Shown here piece after piece: positions 13,313 through 58,455 of a DNA stretch of 64,000 nucleotides. The translations under genes and the position numbers were made by a program. The DNA is taken from contig CAJHNH020008539.1 in NCBI GenBank assembly GCA_905116865.2, forward strand, positions 277,501-341,500. The letters are read 5' to 3'. How positions within the stretch are numbered: position 1 is the stretch's first letter; each line of letters starts with the position of its first letter. Source of the stretch: Candidula unifasciata (lineage: Eukaryota; Mollusca; Gastropoda; Stylommatophora; Geomitridae). The notes beneath the pieces were generated by a model that was given only the letters and a program-made list of their open reading frames with translations, was not told the origin of the DNA and ran no database searches.

Positions 13313-14500
13313 TGTATCATGTCTTCGTAATACATATTCTTCAAGGTGCCAGCTAATTCCTTTTCGATGTTTTCTTTTATCGCCTCCCATGTCATTCACA
13401 AAAGTTTCCCACTTTGCTCTTTTGGCCTCTGCATCACAGCGCTTGAAAGCCTCCACCTTATATTTTTCCACATTCTCCGCCATCTCCACTTCCTCTCGTG
13501 AGATTGAGGGTGTCTGTCGTACTTTCTTTAGCTGCTTCACTGCGGCTCTATTTGCCTTCCATGCCTGTTCTACTTCTGGAGTCCACCATGGGGCCTGTAG
13601 AAAATTAGTTCTGGCAGTTCTGTTGCATGCTCCCTGTCTGAGGCGTCCAAGTAGGTTGTTGGTCCACTTATACCGGAAGGTCTTGCGTGCTCTCCCAACC
13701 TGAACCTTACCTTGTTTAGAAATCAAGACTAACATGGTAGGTGATCACTCCCATGGTCATTCAGGACAGTCCATTTAACATCTAAAACCGACGACTGAGA
13801 GAAAAATGTCAAGTCAATGGCTGTGTCTGCCTCTCCAGACCTCATTGCCATTCTAGTCGGCCTCCCATCATTGATGCAGACCATATCGGAGTCAACCAAG
13901 GCCTCTGCAAGAGCAATTCCCTGTCGGTTTTCTCAACTGCTGTCCCATTCTCTGTTCCTCGCGTTGAAATCGCCACATATGAGTAACCTATTACCTGGTA
14001 ACTTCTCCAATTCTTTGAGCCAACCCCATTGTTCACTTCTGACAAAACAGTCTACCGTAGCATATATATTTATGAGGTTCCAACTTAAGCCACCAATCTC
14101 CACCTGTATCCCTTGAACCTCTTGTCCATTGTGGTTCCACTGGCTCAAGTCAAGCACCACAGGCTTCACTCCCTCCTTCACCACTAGACCTTGCCCATGT
14201 CTCTCCTGTCCAACAGGGTTTATATAACTGATGTACCCAGCAATGATATCTGTCTGTATTTAGCTCCTGGAGCATGATGACATCAAAATCATAAATCAGC
14301 CTCTCCAGTACAGGACCTCTCTGCCTAGCACTCCGACAGTTCCAGTATCCTACTCTTACATAATTAAAGCTCAATCTCTACGCTTTTCGCCTTGTTCTCC
14401 TGGCACCCGCCCTCCTATTTCTATGCCTTCTTCTCTCCCCATTTCCTCGTTGTCTCCTCCTCACTCCCTCTTTACTAACTGCTGAATAATGTGTCAAGCT
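13304..14500 (-). pseudogene. LINE ORF2 N-terminal relic: endonuclease plus linker
   Basis: On the minus strand: an arginine-rich leader around 14530-14380; then VGYWNCRSARQRGPVLERL and DVIMLQELN, the start of an APE-type endonuclease (14374-14270); INIYATVD and LLICGDFNARNREWDS (about 14085-13945), the endonuclease core with GDFN; DLTFFSQSSVLDVKWTV; and finally a post-endonuclease linker with APWWTPEVEQAWKANR (13735-13310). Several frameshifts break it. It ends abruptly at the 18-bp array, so the RT is missing. Probably the same family as the RNase H relics nearby; that link is inference. Confidence 0.8.
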
Positions 14501-14585
14501 CAGAGCACGTGCCCTGTAGCTCCGGCGACGATTCTTATGTATATTTTTAAAATCCATACGAAAAAATAGAGTACTGCAGAAAATA

Positions 14586-14785
14586 ACCGGTCACCCTAGT
14601 ATTGCCTGCCTGCTAGGGAAGGGGTAATGGATGTCCTGTAGGAGTATATAGGCCTGGTGCCACCCCGCACGCCCGCCAGACGTCCTACGTTCACGACCAG
14701 TTCACCCGTGGCCATCCAGTTACTCAGCACGTTGGCGCACCTTGAACTTGGGGGTTTAAATTCGAAGTTTGCCGTCTCCTAGATG
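14586..14785 (-). mobile_element. 5' region of LINE family, copy A
   Basis: Sequence upstream of the endonuclease relic, aligning by eye with 17950-18135: both begin CGGTCACCC(T/C)AG, share GGGAAGGG, TTCACCC..CAGCCAT/GGCCATCCAGTT, CACCTTGAA(A)CTTGGG and end at (G)CCG(T/A)CTCC. It probably includes the element's 5'UTR/promoter. Function inferred from position only. Confidence 0.6.
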
Positions 14786-15460
14786 GACTGCTGTCCAAAG
14801 CTAAGGGGTTCCATCTACCCGTGGAAAAGGGTTATAGCGCCCGAAGTGAAGTGAGTTATCAGTGAAGTGAAGAAGGAAATAATTAAAGAGATAAATAATA
14901 ATATTGGGGTAGAGTGGACGGATCTGCAGGTGGCGACAGTTAACCGAACAACCCCGCATGAGTAAACTGAGGGTGTATGTTCTAACATGGACACAAGACA
15001 GCAGAAGAAGGCACAAAGAGTTAAAAGCAATATTGCATTTTCCTGTCTAACTGTTCTGTGTCTTCAGTTTTCTTTAAATTGAGGAAGATCTTCTCCGGGC
15101 CAATCCAGTGATATTCCCAAGCCAGCATCAGGGTAGCGGCAGTCCTGTTAGCTAGGACTACGATTTCACAGAATGTGACAACGATGCTGGCATGCTTGAT
15201 GTAGTAGAGCCATCTCCGATCTCGTAGTGTATTTACAGAATGTACAACAAAGAGCGACCAGGACAAGATGCTGTTGATGAAGTCTCAGCTACCCGAGACA
15301 CAGGCAGCGACGACCCGGGTTCCACAGATTCCACAGCGTTGTCAAATGTAGGCGTCCTAACACTGTTGACATTTTCCCCACTGATGTCAACACAGAGGCC
15401 GTAAACAGATGAATAAAACTAATAAATAATAATAAAACTAAAGAACATTAGAAAAACACC
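14786..15460. other. Unassigned; one hydrophobic minus-strand frame
   Basis: A minus frame 15266-15021 (81 aa) is notably hydrophobic (RRWLYYIKHASIVVTF, FCEIVVLANRTAATLM) and could be a remnant of a membrane-protein exon, but I recognise no family and it lacks clear splice sites. Otherwise no gene is seen. An A/T-rich stretch near 15410-15480 precedes the RT relic. Confidence 0.3.
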
Positions 15461-15462
15461 AC

Positions 15463-17260
15463 AGAACATCAAGTTAAATTTAGGAATTCTTAGAACGCAT
15501 AAAGAAACTAAGGAACAGTACGACGTCACTGTACAAAACCGGTATAATGCAATGGAAATTATACAGACTATTGATGAACAGTGGGATATGTTGTGTGAGT
15601 CAATTCAGCAGACAATCCCACCAACCCAGAGAGTTGCAAAAAAAGAAATGGATGTCAACCGATATTCTGCAGTTGATGGATGAAAGAAGGAAGAAAAAGA
15701 ATGATAAAGAAGAATACTCTACAATACAGAAAGAAATAGTGAACAAATGCAAAGTGGCTAAAGAAGCCTGACTGAATCAAATGTGTACAGAGATTGGGGA
15801 AAATCACAGGAAAGACTCGCATTCTATGTACCAACAGATAAATATGTAAACAGGAAAGATGACACGTAACAGCACTGGCTGTTTCAAATCAAAAGATGGT
15901 GACTTATTAATGGGACATAGTAATATAATTAACAGATGGACAGAGTATATAGGGGAATTGTATGATGATAATAGACCAGATGAAGAAGTGCAGACCAACA
16001 ATGATGGTCCACCAATAATGACCGCAGAAGTTGAGGATGCAATACATCATATGAAGAAAGGAAAAGCACCCGGGCCAGACGTCTCACTGAAAGAAATCGA
16101 AGCACTGGGAGATTTTGAAACTGAAATAATAACTAAACTTCTAAATGATATTTATAATAGTGGGTATATTCCAAATGACCTTTTAAAATCCACATTTTTA
16201 ACTCTGCCAAAGTAACCAGGCACTATAAAATGTGAAGACCATCGCACAATAAGTCTTATGAGTCACATGACTAAGATTTTACTGAGAATAATTATGAGAA
16301 GAATAAGAAACAAAATTAAACCAGAAATCAGCGATGAACAATGTGGATTTGTAGAAGGAAAAGGTTCAAACAATGCCATATACATCCTAAGGACATTGTC
16401 AGAAAGAGCTATAGAAATAAAGACTGATTTTTAATGCTTCATAGACTACACAAAAGCATTTGACTGTGTGAAACATGAAGGATTAATCAAACTGTTGGAA
16501 AAATTAAACATTGATGGAAAAGATCTACGAATAATAAAGAATATTTATTGGCAGTAAACAGCAGCTATAAGAATTAACAACTGTTTAGGTACATTTCAAA
16601 GCATAAAGAGGGGCGTACGACAAGGGTGTGTACTGTCACCTGATTTGTTTTCAATATACAGTGAATATATAATTAGATCTTTAATTGATATGCCCGGATT
16701 GTGGTTGGTGGGCTCAATATAAACAATTTACGTTTTGCTGATGACACAGTCTTGATAGCAACAATTCAGAAAGAACTACAGGAAATGATAGACATTGTGG
16801 TGTTAGAAAGTGGAAGAATGGGCCTCAGTTTGAATAATGGGAAGATAAAAGTGATAGTAGTATCAAAGAAACGAATTATTCCTAAATGTGTAATAAAAGT
16901 TGATGGTGTTATTTTAGGACAAGTACCGAAATTTAAGTATCTGGGCACATGGATAACATCAGATGGAAGATGCATAACTGAAATAAGAAACAGATTAGGA
17001 CAGGCAAAAACTGCATTTTATAAAATGAAGAATATCTTGTGCAATAAATCCTTGTCATTGAGAGTTAGAAAAAGAATTCTTGCTTGCAACATACATCCAG
17101 TTTTAACATATGGCTGTAAATCCTGGACAATCGGTAGGCAGGCCAAACAATTTTTTTGAGGCATACTAACTTGGAGTCAAATCTCAATAACTCACTGACT
17201 TACTCACAAACTTATTGAGATGTGGTTTTACAGAAGAATGGTTAGAATACCTTGGAAAGC

Positions 17261-17296
<36 letters not shown>

Positions 17297-17560
17297 CGAA
17301 GACAACTAATCACAGACATCAGAAATAGACAGTCGTCATTTTTCGGCCATGTTATGAGAAGAGGGAAAATAGAACATGTTGTGACCACTGGAAAAATCTG
17401 TGGAAGGAAGGATAGAGGAAGACAACAAAGAAGATTCTTGGCAGTCTTGTTGCATGGAATGGAGGTGTGTCGGCACACGAATTGATACATGCTGCAGGAA
17501 ATTGCAGATTGTGGAGAGGAATGATCGCCCAAGCCAGTCGGCAAGGCACCTGACGATGAT
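15463..17560 (+). pseudogene. Non-LTR retrotransposon reverse transcriptase relic
   Basis: A degenerate LINE ORF2 from linker to C-terminus. Visible in order: DEQWDMLCESIQQTIPPTQR and KKKWMSTDILQLMDERRKKK (linker, frameshifted at an A run near 15640); MKKGKAPGPD (RT block 1, near 16060); EDHRTISLMSHMTKILLRII; EQCGFVEGKGSNNAI; FIDYTKAFD (first catalytic Asp, near 16445); RGVRQGCVLSPDLFS (16612-16655); LRFADDTVLIA (catalytic Asp pair, near 16735); KFKYLGTWITSDG; LTYGCKSWTI; FFGHVMRRGKIEHVV; and MIAQASRQGT before a stop near 17553. At least three in-frame stops (16214, 16432, 16556) and several frameshifts make it dead. The linker and C-terminal block resemble RTE-type elements; clade is inference. 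Confidence 0.88.
17261..17295 (+). repeat. Poly-A tract inside the RT relic
   Basis: A run of about 33 A sits between the codons for IPWKAK and RRQLI of the LINE ORF. Since ORF sequence resumes after it, this is an expanded internal A run and not the 3' tail. Confidence 0.85.
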
Positions 17561-17589
17561 CACCTAGGACATTCATATTTATCGATGTT

Positions 17590-18135
17590 TGATTCCTGCA
17601 TCATTATGTCATCAAAGTCATAAATCAGCCCTCCAGCACAGGTCCTCTCTGGTAATCTGGTATTCTGGTAATCCTAGTTTCAGCTTCATAGCAAACGGGT
17701 CACCCCACATATGCTCCGCTCCTGTGCCAACGGAAAACAATCGCAGCTCACAGTGTCACGCCATGCACTCAACTCAGAAGCTGGGCGACGAAACTACATC
17801 CTTCCAGTCTACAAATGGAGCAAAAATGCAACGGCCACCGTCTGGCAAAAAAAAAAAAAAAAGAATATTTGCCACAGCTTTAAAAAAAAAAAAAGGTGGC
17901 CGTACCTAGCGTCCATTTTGACCGGAAGAATTATATGAGGGTTAATAAACGGTCACCCCAGCAGTACCCTCCTTATTAGCTGGGGAAGGGACTTAGGACA
18001 TTACATCCACCAGCAGGCGTCGCCCCTACAACGACCTGCCTGCCATCGTTAACGACTGTTCACCCAACAGCCATGCAGTTCTTTGGCACGAAGGAGACAC
18101 CTTGAAACTTGGGTTTCGTACTGCCGACTCCCTAC
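17590..18135 (-). mobile_element. LINE 5' region and endonuclease start, copy B
   Basis: A second, more decayed copy of the 14270-14785 unit. 17600-17650 (GTCATAAATCAGCC, CAGCACAGG.CCTCTCT) matches the coding start of the endonuclease at 14285-14325, and 17950-18135 matches the 5' region at 14586-14785. Between them are A-rich runs (17848-17862, 17881-17894) and no intact frame. Confidence 0.6.
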
Positions 18136-18279
18136 TAAGATGTTATTTTATGTTCTGTTATCACAATTAATGTCACTGCACATTGGGACATTGCGTGCTC
18201 AGTTTCTCCGAAGCAGCAGCCACTCTAAAGTACTTCTACTAATTGTCCCATGAGAAGCTGGTTATATTGTCTCCTTTCT

Positions 18280-19010
18280 CGGCCTCGAAGACGGCAAAGA
18301 CGTGCATCACCATGCTTAACTTCCCATGTCACGCAATCGTGTTAGTGTCAGGGATTCCTCATTCTCCACTAGCCCAGTTCGTACAGCGTTGACTATGTCT
18401 GCTCAGTCCATACTTTTTTCCAGCAATCATTAGTGCAGTGCTTGCCAGTTGGTCTGCTCGCCTCATTTCCCTTCACGCCCGCATGACCTGGTGTGTAGAT
18501 CCAGGTTAGAGGTTAAGTGCGATTTCCTAATGCTTTTCTATCCATTCAGAGCGCATACTGCCTGTTGCTATCTTCTGAAGCATATTCATTGAGTCTGAGA
18601 CAATTACTACCTGTGTGGCGGTTTGCTCGGATCCATGCTAAAGCTTTAGAAGCAGCGGCTATTTCCATTGTCATGCTTGAACGTGGTTGTACTGGTAAGC
18701 GCCGCTGAGTCCTCATGTATTGTTTTCCCCATTCTTTGCGATGTGTATGACCCATGCTGACCTTGATCCGCGCTTCACGGATCCATCTGTGTAGATGATG
18801 GTATCTTCTGGGTCTGAATGCTGATCGTTCCCTTACTTCGGTGTCTAGAATTGATCCCTTCAGTACCAGTGTGATGAGAACCCTAGAGATGCCATGCATG
18901 TCTAACAGCTTTGCACACGAGACAGATGAAATCCCAGACTATCCGTTTTTCGCCTCTCTCCGGCTGTCCGATTTCTATGCCGTCTTCTCTCTATGAACGC
19001 TAAGAAGAAG
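18280..19010 (-). pseudogene. Second RNase H relic of a LINE
   Basis: On the minus strand: TIIYTDGSVKRGSRSAW near 18800 (first Asp motif, frameshifted afterwards), SMTMEIAAASKALAWI near 18675-18625 (Glu motif) and YTPGHAGVKGNEA near 18500-18455 (last motif, Asp lost). A segment at 18935-18990 (GATTTCTATGCCGTCTTCTCTC) resembles the arginine-rich leader at 14378-14450. A plus-strand (AAG)n stretch follows at 19000-19018. Confidence 0.7.
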
Positions 19011-19064
19011 AAGAGGAAGAATCACCTTACTTTAACGTCTACAGAGCTCGATGAGTAGCATGAG

Positions 19065-20212
19065 CTTCGGGTTACAGCGTCCGTGTCTAGTGAACCATGT
19101 TACAGATAGACAAACAGAGAAACACTCTGGCCTCGGGTTACAGCGTCCGTGTCTAGTGAACCATGTTACAGACAGACACATAGACAAACAGAGAAACACT
19201 CTGGCCTCGGGTTACAGCGTCCGTGTCTAGTGAACCATGTTACAGACAGACACATAGACAAACAGAGAAACACTCTGGCCTCGGGTTACAGCGTACGTGT
19301 CTAGTGAACCATGTTACAGACAGACACATAGACAAACAGAGAAACACTCTTGCCTCGGGTTACAGCGTCCATGTCTAGTGAACCATGTTACAGACAGACA
19401 CATAGACAAACAGAGAAACACTCTTGCCTCGGGTTACAGCGTCCATGTCTAGTGAACCATGTTACAGACAGACACATAGACAAACAGAGAAACACTCTGG
19501 CCTCGGGTTACAGCGTCCATGTCTAGTAAACCATGTTACAGACAGACACATAGACAAACAGAGAAACACTCTGGCCTCGGGTTACGGCGTCCATGTCTAG
19601 TGAACCATGTTACAGACAGACACATAGACAAACAGAGAAAAACTCTGGCCTCGGGTTACGGCGTCCATGTCTAGTGAACCATGTTACAGACAGACACAGA
19701 GACAGAGAAACACTCCTGCCTCGGGTTACAGCGTCCATGTCTAGTGAACCATATTACAGACAGACACAGAGACAGAGAAACACTCTTGCCTCGGGTTACA
19801 GCGTCCATGTCTAGTGAACCACATAGACAAACAGAGAAACACTCTGCCTCGTCCGGGTTACATCGTCCGTGTCTAGTGAACCATGTTACAGACAGACACA
19901 TAGACAGAGAAACACTCTTGCCTCGGGTTACAGCGTCCATGTCTAGTGAACCATATTACAGACACATAGACAAAGAAACACTCTTGCCTCGGGTTACAGC
20001 GTCCATGTCTAGTGAACCATATTACAGACAGACACATAGACAGAGAAACACTCTCGCCTCGTGTTACAGCGTCCATGTCTAGTGAACCATGTTACAGACA
20101 GACACATAGACAAACAGAGAAACACTCTGGCCTCGGGTTACGGCGTCCATGTCTAGTGAACCATGTTACAGACAGAAATAGAGGAAGAGACAGAAAAACA
20201 GACACTCTTGCC
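19065..20212. repeat. 74-bp minisatellite, about 15 copies, upstream of ubiquilin
   Basis: Unit begins CCTCGGGTTACAGCGTCCGT and includes GTCTAGTGAACCATGTTACA and a GACAGACACATAGACAAACAG tail of variable length. Copies are very similar at the 5' side and accumulate indels in the GACAGACA part towards the gene. It ends about 130 bp before the ubiquilin ATG, so it lies in or beside the promoter/5'UTR. Confidence 0.97.
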
Positions 20213-20341
20213 CTGTGTTACGGATAGGATGAAACTCTTGTGTTGGGGAAATCAGTTCCGATCCCACCAGCAATGTGATCTCCGCGACTGGAGAGCTGAC
20301 CTCCCTCACCTCAATGCCCAAACTTGCTGATCACTGTCAAC
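20213..20341 (+). promoter_or_regulatory. Presumed ubiquilin 5'UTR / proximal promoter
   Basis: The only non-repetitive sequence between the 74-bp array and the ATG. No TATA box is evident. The start context GTCAACATGG has the favourable A at -3 and G at +4. The transcription start is not determined. Confidence 0.45.
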
Positions 20342-53535
<33,194 letters not shown>

Positions 53536-54361
53536 TTTGTTGTCGTCTACAGTCATAGATGTGTTGATTCTTTTCTGTCAGCGGAGACAGCGTTTGGCCA
53601 ACTGACTTTCAGCATCTGTTGGGATGAAGTTTATTTCCTGATGCTGGAAACATATTCACAACACTGGACCAGCACACACCTTCCATGATACCACTGAACA
53701 TTCACCCATGTACCTTCATATCACACACAGCAACACGGAACACACACACACTAACCTTTATTCTTTCTCGTCGATGCCATTCCATCAACACACTGAATCC
53801 ACACATGCACATCACACATAGACCTGACATTGGACGTACACATGGCAACCTCACATCGGCAGATACTTTCACACACTGAATTCACTTAGATGCATTCTCA
53901 CACTGTATCCACAGCTTCCAACGCTTCATCCACGCCTTCACACTCTCATCTGGTGTGAGCTACATCCACACACACTCTCATCTGGTGTGAGCTACATCCA
54001 CACACACACATACACATGTGAGTTGACATATACTATTAACTCAAACTGCTAGTGCCCCCACAGAAAAACCCACACCCTGTCTGACGTCTCCACACAACCA
54101 CACACCCTGTCTGACGTCTCCACACAACCACACAGATGATCTGCTTTTGACATGTCCGTGCTATTGTCATCTGTTACATTAAAGTTGTTGCTGTTCCGCC
54201 AGGGACACTGGGCTGGGGTTTGTTGACTTTTGTTTCTCTGTTGGTTGGTTTATGTTATCTCGGATTGGGGCTTTTATCCTTTCTTTCCACCCCACAGCCT
54301 CACTAAAATTTTCCCCCAGAAAATGTTTTGTGAAATTTGCTGCTTTATTTAGTCCTCTGGT
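53536..54361 (+). other. Probable ubiquilin 3'UTR, proximal part
   Basis: No coding potential. CA-rich (53680-54130) with a small duplication of CCACACCCTGTCTGACGTCT (54068-54130). An ATTAAA occurs at about 54177, a possible variant polyadenylation signal. The true 3' end is unknown. Confidence 0.4.
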
Positions 54362-55372
54362 GTGCCCCAACTGTGCTCAGTGTCAGACCAGAGTGTCAGG
54401 TGACTCCGCAGTGATTGAACCCCATCTGTGCTCAGTGTCAGAGACTGCCAGGTGACTCTGCAGTGATTGAACCATCTGTGCTCAGGGTCAGACCAGAGTG
54501 TCAGGTGACTCCGCAGTGATTGAACCATCTGTGCTCAGTGTCAGACCAGAGTGTCAGGTGACTCCGCAGTGATTGAACCATCTGTGCTCAGTGTCAGACC
54601 AGAGTGTCAGGTGACTCCGCAGTGATTGAACCAAGTGTGCTCAGGGTCAGAGACTGCCAGTTGACTCCGCAGTGATTGAACCAGCTGTGCTCAGGGTCAG
54701 AGACTGCCAGTTGACTCTGCAGTGATTGAACCAGCTATGCTCAGTGTCAGAGACTGCCAGGTGACTCTGCGTGATTGAATCAGCTGTGCCCAGGGTCAGA
54801 GACTGCCAGGTGACTCTGCGTGATTGAATCAGCTGTGCCCAGGGTCAGAGACTGCCAGTTGACTCTGCGTGATTGAATCAGCTGTGCCCAGGGTCAGAGA
54901 CTGCCAGTTGACTCTGCGTGATTGAATCAGCTGTGCCCAGGGTCAGAGACTGCCAGTTGACTCTGCGTGATTGAATCAGCTGTGCTTAGTGTCAAGCTAG
55001 GGTGTCAGAGACTGTCAGGTGACTCCATAGTGATTGAACCAGCTGTGCCCAGGGTCAGAGACTGCCAGGTGACTCTGCGTGATTGAATCAGCTGTGCTTA
55101 GTGTCAAGCTAGGGTGTCAGAGACTGTCAGGTGACTCCGTAGTGATTGAACCAGCTGTGCCCAGGGTCAGAGACTGCCAGGTGACTCCGCAGTGATTGAA
55201 CCAGCTATGCCCAGGGTCAGAGACTGCCAGGTGACTCTGCGTGATTGAATCAGCTGTGCTTAGTGTCAAGCTAGGGTGTCCGAGACTGTCAGGTGACTCC
55301 GTAGTGATTGAACCAGCTGTGCTCAGTGTTAGACTTAGTGTCAGGTGACTGTAGTGAATGAACCAGCTGGAC
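54362..55372. repeat. About 54-bp minisatellite, around 18 copies, downstream of ubiquilin
   Basis: Unit with CAGTGTCAGACCAGAGTGTC, AGGTGACTCCGCAGTGATTG, AACCATCTGTGCT; many copies have a shorter GGTCAGAGACTGCCAG form or a CTTAGTGTCAAGCTAGGGTG insert. It may lie in the 3'UTR. Confidence 0.93.
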
Positions 55373-56319
55373 ATACTAGCATGCAATATAGATTCAAGCT
55401 GTGGTTCAGTCTATGAATTGTATCTGTCTGGGACATTGATAAGGCAGGCTGTTATGTGATAGATAGACCCTGCGTCAGGGCATTGATGGGGCAGGCTGTT
55501 ATGTGATAGATAGACCCTGCGTCAGGACATTGAAAAGCTCACTGAAACAGCTTTTTGGTTTTCAGCATGAGCGGGTTTAACTAGATTAAGGAAATACAGG
55601 CAGCCGGCATTATGTTGTCCACATTAACCGTTAAGTGCAGATTGGTCTGCAACAATACGCAAGGGGTCCGTCAGATTGGTCTGCAACAATACGGAGCTAG
55701 TGGCATGCTGCGCAAGGGGTCCGTCACTTGTGATTGTTGACTTGCTCTGCTCTCAGAATTGATGATGTTTCTTTACAGGACCAGGTTGTTTTTTTTTACT
55801 TTCTAGAACTAATTTGTTTGATTGATTCTGTTTGTTGGGCAGGGTTTACAGGAAACTAGTTCTGAATTTTAACATTTGTATTTTTTTTTTTTTGTTTAAA
55901 TTATTTGTTTCAACATCGTTGTTGACCTAGATATTTTGGCTGGTTTTTAAAAACAAATGTACTCTGCAGGGTTTGTGTGATCATGTGGTGTGTGAGAAAT
56001 TATATGAAAATGTCACTGTTTTAAATGACGAGTTGTGTTTTTGGTGCACGTAGATTCTGTGTCAACTGTTTAAACATGACCTAATGATTCCTCCAGTGTG
56101 TGATGTGATTTTTTTGTATGATCAATAGTTCCTGCCATCTTTTTTCATGTCTGGATGTACGCTCGAAGAATTCTAAAGATAAATGCAGCATTTAACAAAA
56201 TACATAGTTATCTAGCACATTTGATTACTGTAAGTGTTGCACATAACTGCATGGTCCTTAGCTTCATCAAGCCGAGGACAGAGGCAGGTGTCGCAACCCA
56301 CTGATCACCTCACTGACGA
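55373..56319. other. AT-rich flank, possible distal 3'UTR
   Basis: Contains two short duplications (about 49 bp at 55433-55530; about 50 bp at 55635-55730) and T-rich stretches (55788-55798, 55879-55892). T/A-rich composition resembles a 3'UTR but no AATAAA was found with certainty. Confidence 0.35.
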
Positions 56320-57327
56320 CATTAACCTCTGATGTCTTTGACCAACATTGTGGCACACCTGACCAACATAGGACCTGGCTGGTGACATTAACCTCAGATG
56401 TCTTTGACCAACATTGTGGCACACCTGACCAACATAGGACCTGGCTGATGACATCATTAACCTCTGATGTCTTTGACCAACATTGTGGCACACCTGACCA
56501 ACATAGGACCTGGCTGATGACATCATTAACCTTTGATGTCTTTGACCAACATTGTGGCACACCTGACCAACATAGGACCTGGCTGATGACATCATTAACC
56601 TCTGATGTCTTTGACCAACATTGTGGCACAGCTGACCAACATAGGACCTGGCTGATGACATCATTAACCTCTGATGTCTTTGACCAACATTGTGGCACAG
56701 CTGACCAACATAGGACCTGGCTGATGACATCATTAACCTCTGATATCTTTGACCAACATTGTGGCACACCTGACCAACACAGGACCTGGCTGATGACATT
56801 AACCTCTGATGTCTTTGACCAACATTGTGGCACACCTGACCAACATAGGACCTGGCTGATGACATCATTAACCTCTGATGTCTTTGACCAACATTGTGGC
56901 ACAGCTGACCAACACAGGACCTGGCTGATGACATTAACCTCTGAAATCTTTGACCAACATTGTGGCACAGCTGACCAACATAAGACCTGGCTGATGACAT
57001 CATTAACCTCAGATGTCTTTGACCAACATTGTGGCACACCTGACCAACACAGGACCTGGCTGATGACATTAACCTCTGAAATCTTTGACCAACATTGTGG
57101 CACAGCTGACCAACATAGGACCTGGCTGGTGACATCATTAACCTCTGATATCTTTGACCAACATTGTGGCACACCTGACCAACATAGGACCTGGCTGATG
57201 ACATCATTAACCTCAGATGTCTTTGACCAACATAGGACCTGGCTGATGACATTAACCTCAGATGTCTTTGACCAACATTGTGGCACACCTGACCAACACA
57301 GGACCTGGCTGATGACATCATTACGGG
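56320..57327. repeat. 69/66-bp minisatellite, about 15 copies
   Basis: Unit CCTCTGATGTCTTTGACCAA, CATTGTGGCACACCTGACCA, ACATAGGACCTGGCTGATGA, CATCATTAA or CATTAA. Both unit lengths are multiples of three, so frames of 320 to 340 codons stay open on both strands. No start, splice or family evidence supports any of them. Confidence 0.96.
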
Positions 57328-57762
57328 TGCCCTTAATTACCTGTGCAGGTTGAATGGGGTATTTGGCATCAGCTTTGTTGGTCTGCCGTCCACATTATTT
57401 TATAATATCAGGATGGTGTGATAAACCTTGTAAGTAGCAGCTAGGAGGGAACAGACTGATTGTTCAATCTAATCATTGGTTTACGTCACATGCAGTTCTT
57501 GCTGTTGTCACTAACACCGTTTAGGCACAGTGGAGCATTGAGAATTTGTGGGTTTAGTTCTTGTTAAGACCAGTTTTTGCAATTGTGACACACGTTGTAG
57601 GCACAGTGTATCTATGGAGCTTTGAGAATTTTTGAAACTATCAGCACTGTCTGCCAGGTGTTCAAGGATGATTTCCTATCCCCAGCTGGTTGGGAATCTC
57701 AGTGTATTCAGTTCTTCACACTTAGATGGACTGAGCAGTGGAGTCAGGAAATCAATCCATGG
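57328..57762. other. Non-repetitive spacer
   Basis: No gene recognised. It contains a loose duplication around GCACAGTG...GAGC.TTGAGAATTT (57525-57630). Confidence 0.5.
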
Positions 57763-58455
57763 TGAAACAACTTGTTTGCAAGAAAAACCTTTATGGTGAA
57801 ACAGCTTGTTTGCAAGAAAAACCTTTATGGTGAAACAGCTTGTTTGCAAGAAAAACCTTTATGGTGAAACAACTTGTTTGCAAGAAAAACCTTTATGGTG
57901 AAACAACTTGTTTGCAAGAAAAACCTTTATGGTGAAACAACTTGTTTGCAAGAAAAACCTTTATGGTGAAACAACTTGTTTGCAAGAAAAACCTTTATGG
58001 TGAAACAACTTGTTTGCAAGAAAAACCTTTATGGTGAAACAACTTGTTTGCAAGAAAAACCTTTATGGTGAAACAACTTGTTTGCAAGAAAAACCTTTAT
58101 GGTGAAACAACTTGTTTGCAAGAAAAACCTTTATGGTGAAACAACTTGTTTTGCAAGAAAAACCTTTATGGTGAAACAACTTGTTTGCAAGAAAAACCTT
58201 TATGGTGAAACAACTTGTTTGCAAGAAAAACCTTTATGGTGAAACAACTTGTTTGCAAGAAAAACCTTTATGGTGAAACAACTTGTTTGCAAGAAAAACC
58301 TTTATGGTGAAACAACTTGTTTGCAAGAAAAACCTTTATGGTGAAACAACTTGTTTGCAAGAAAAACCTTTATGGTGAAACAACTTGTTTGCAAGAAAAA
58401 CCTTTATGGTGAAACAGCTTGTTTGCAAGAAAAACCTTTATGGTGAAACAGACTA
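57763..58455. repeat. 34-bp minisatellite, about 20 near-identical copies
   Basis: Unit TATGGTGAAACAACTTGTTT, GCAAGAAAAACCTT. Almost no variation apart from CAGCTT in the edge copies (first two to three and last) and one extra T near 58151. Homogeneity suggests recent expansion or conversion. Confidence 0.98.

Noticed and set aside
12436..13703. 319-aa minus and 333-aa plus frames
   Set aside because: Produced by the 18-bp tandem repeat, whose period is a multiple of three; only their ends touch LINE sequence.
15021..15266. Hydrophobic 81-aa minus frame as a gene
   Set aside because: No recognised family, no clear splice sites, surrounded by LINE debris; mentioned only as unassigned sequence.
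17261..17295. Poly-A run as the 3' tail of the LINE
   Set aside because: LINE coding sequence continues beyond it (RRQLI, FFGHVMRR, MIAQASRQGT).
53685..53879. 64-aa frame after the ubiquilin stop
   Set aside because: CA-rich low-complexity 3' flank; no motif.
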